DNA from: Pedobacter yulinensis
GTDB lineage: Bacteria > Bacteroidota > Bacteroidia > Sphingobacteriales > Sphingobacteriaceae
Length of the DNA: 64,000 bases
Assembly (NCBI RefSeq): GCF_003029735.1
Contig: NZ_KZ686268.1
Coordinates: 1,289,769-1,353,768 of the forward strand
Reading direction: 5' to 3'
The notes beneath the pieces are model-generated. The model did not search any database. It saw only the letters and a list, made by a program, of their open reading frames with translations, and was not told the origin of the DNA. Positions 63,951 to 64,000 of the stretch are shown one piece after another. The position numbers and the translations under genes were made by a program. Each line of letters starts with the position of its first letter. Within the stretch, counting starts at the first letter, position 1.

Positions 63951-64000
63951 ATGAAAAAACAACTGATATATATACTTGTGGGGCTTGTTACTTTGGTTTC
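63951..64000 (+). CDS. Start of next gene, probably SusD (cut by window edge)
   Basis: ATG at 63951 opens a frame MKKQLIYILVGLVTLV, a signal-peptide-like start, 20 bp after the susC stop. Position right after susC predicts a SusD/RagB lipoprotein; only 16 codons are visible. Confidence 0.7.
   Translation, partial: MKKQLIYILVGLVTLV

Overview
The window is chromosomal DNA from a member of the Bacteroidota, most likely a Sphingobacteriales or Chitinophagales type with moderate GC. This follows from the SusC/SusD pairs, the FecR anti-sigma factor with its ECF sigma factor, the lack of clear Shine-Dalgarno sites before most genes, promoters of the TTTG-N20-TAnnTTTG type, and lipoproteins with short lipoboxes. 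Genus is not claimed.

Layout. 1-7.9 kb: housekeeping genes (pdxA partial, rsmA, a SerA-like dehydrogenase, OsmC, an M1 peptidase, greA with a terminator-like leader, a HIT protein, and a pncB gene broken by two offsetting frameshifts). 7.9-11.2 kb, minus strand: rsgA-dtd-GT39-mazG. 11.4-16.4 kb: the threonine operon thrABC, preceded by a textbook attenuator with an Ile/Thr leader peptide, an antiterminator strand and a terminator. 16.5-24 kb, minus strand: an S74-type fibre protein, a GHL10-type glycosidase, then metH-metF behind a SAM-I riboswitch. 24-31.2 kb: a BI-1 protein, murQ, a C-terminal processing protease, GNAT-der-era, and an initiator tRNA-Met/tRNA-Glu unit with a perfect promoter and terminator. 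31.2-31.9 kb holds no convincing gene.

31.9-48.8 kb is the most unusual part: about 17 kb, all on the minus strand, that reads as one RiPP (ribosomally made, modified peptide) operon. In transcription order it has a NusG/UpxY-type antiterminator, a secreted S41-family protein, precursor peptide 1, an intrinsic terminator, precursor peptide 2, a radical SAM/SPASM maturase, a cytosolic S8 protease, a JmjC-like and a 2OG-Fe(II) oxygenase, an outer-membrane beta-barrel protein, a GT1 glycosyltransferase, a UPF0489 (peptide-arginase type) protein, an ABC exporter, a GT9-like protein, a small lipoprotein and a GT-A (DUF6734-like) protein. The two 57-residue precursors, absent from ordinary gene calls because of their size, share the core CSG(F/Y)SCGTNT followed by Arg and end in EEDDILF. 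The predicted product is a radical-SAM crosslinked or epimerised, hydroxylated, possibly ornithine-containing and glycosylated peptide. The product itself is inference.

49.4-64 kb: a lipoprotein, a zinc-finger protein, a DUF1810 protein, then a FecR-SusC(STN)-SusD-lipoprotein nutrient uptake locus whose ECF sigma gene lies convergently at the far end, a methyltransferase, and a second SusC followed by the first codons of the next gene (probably SusD) at the window edge.
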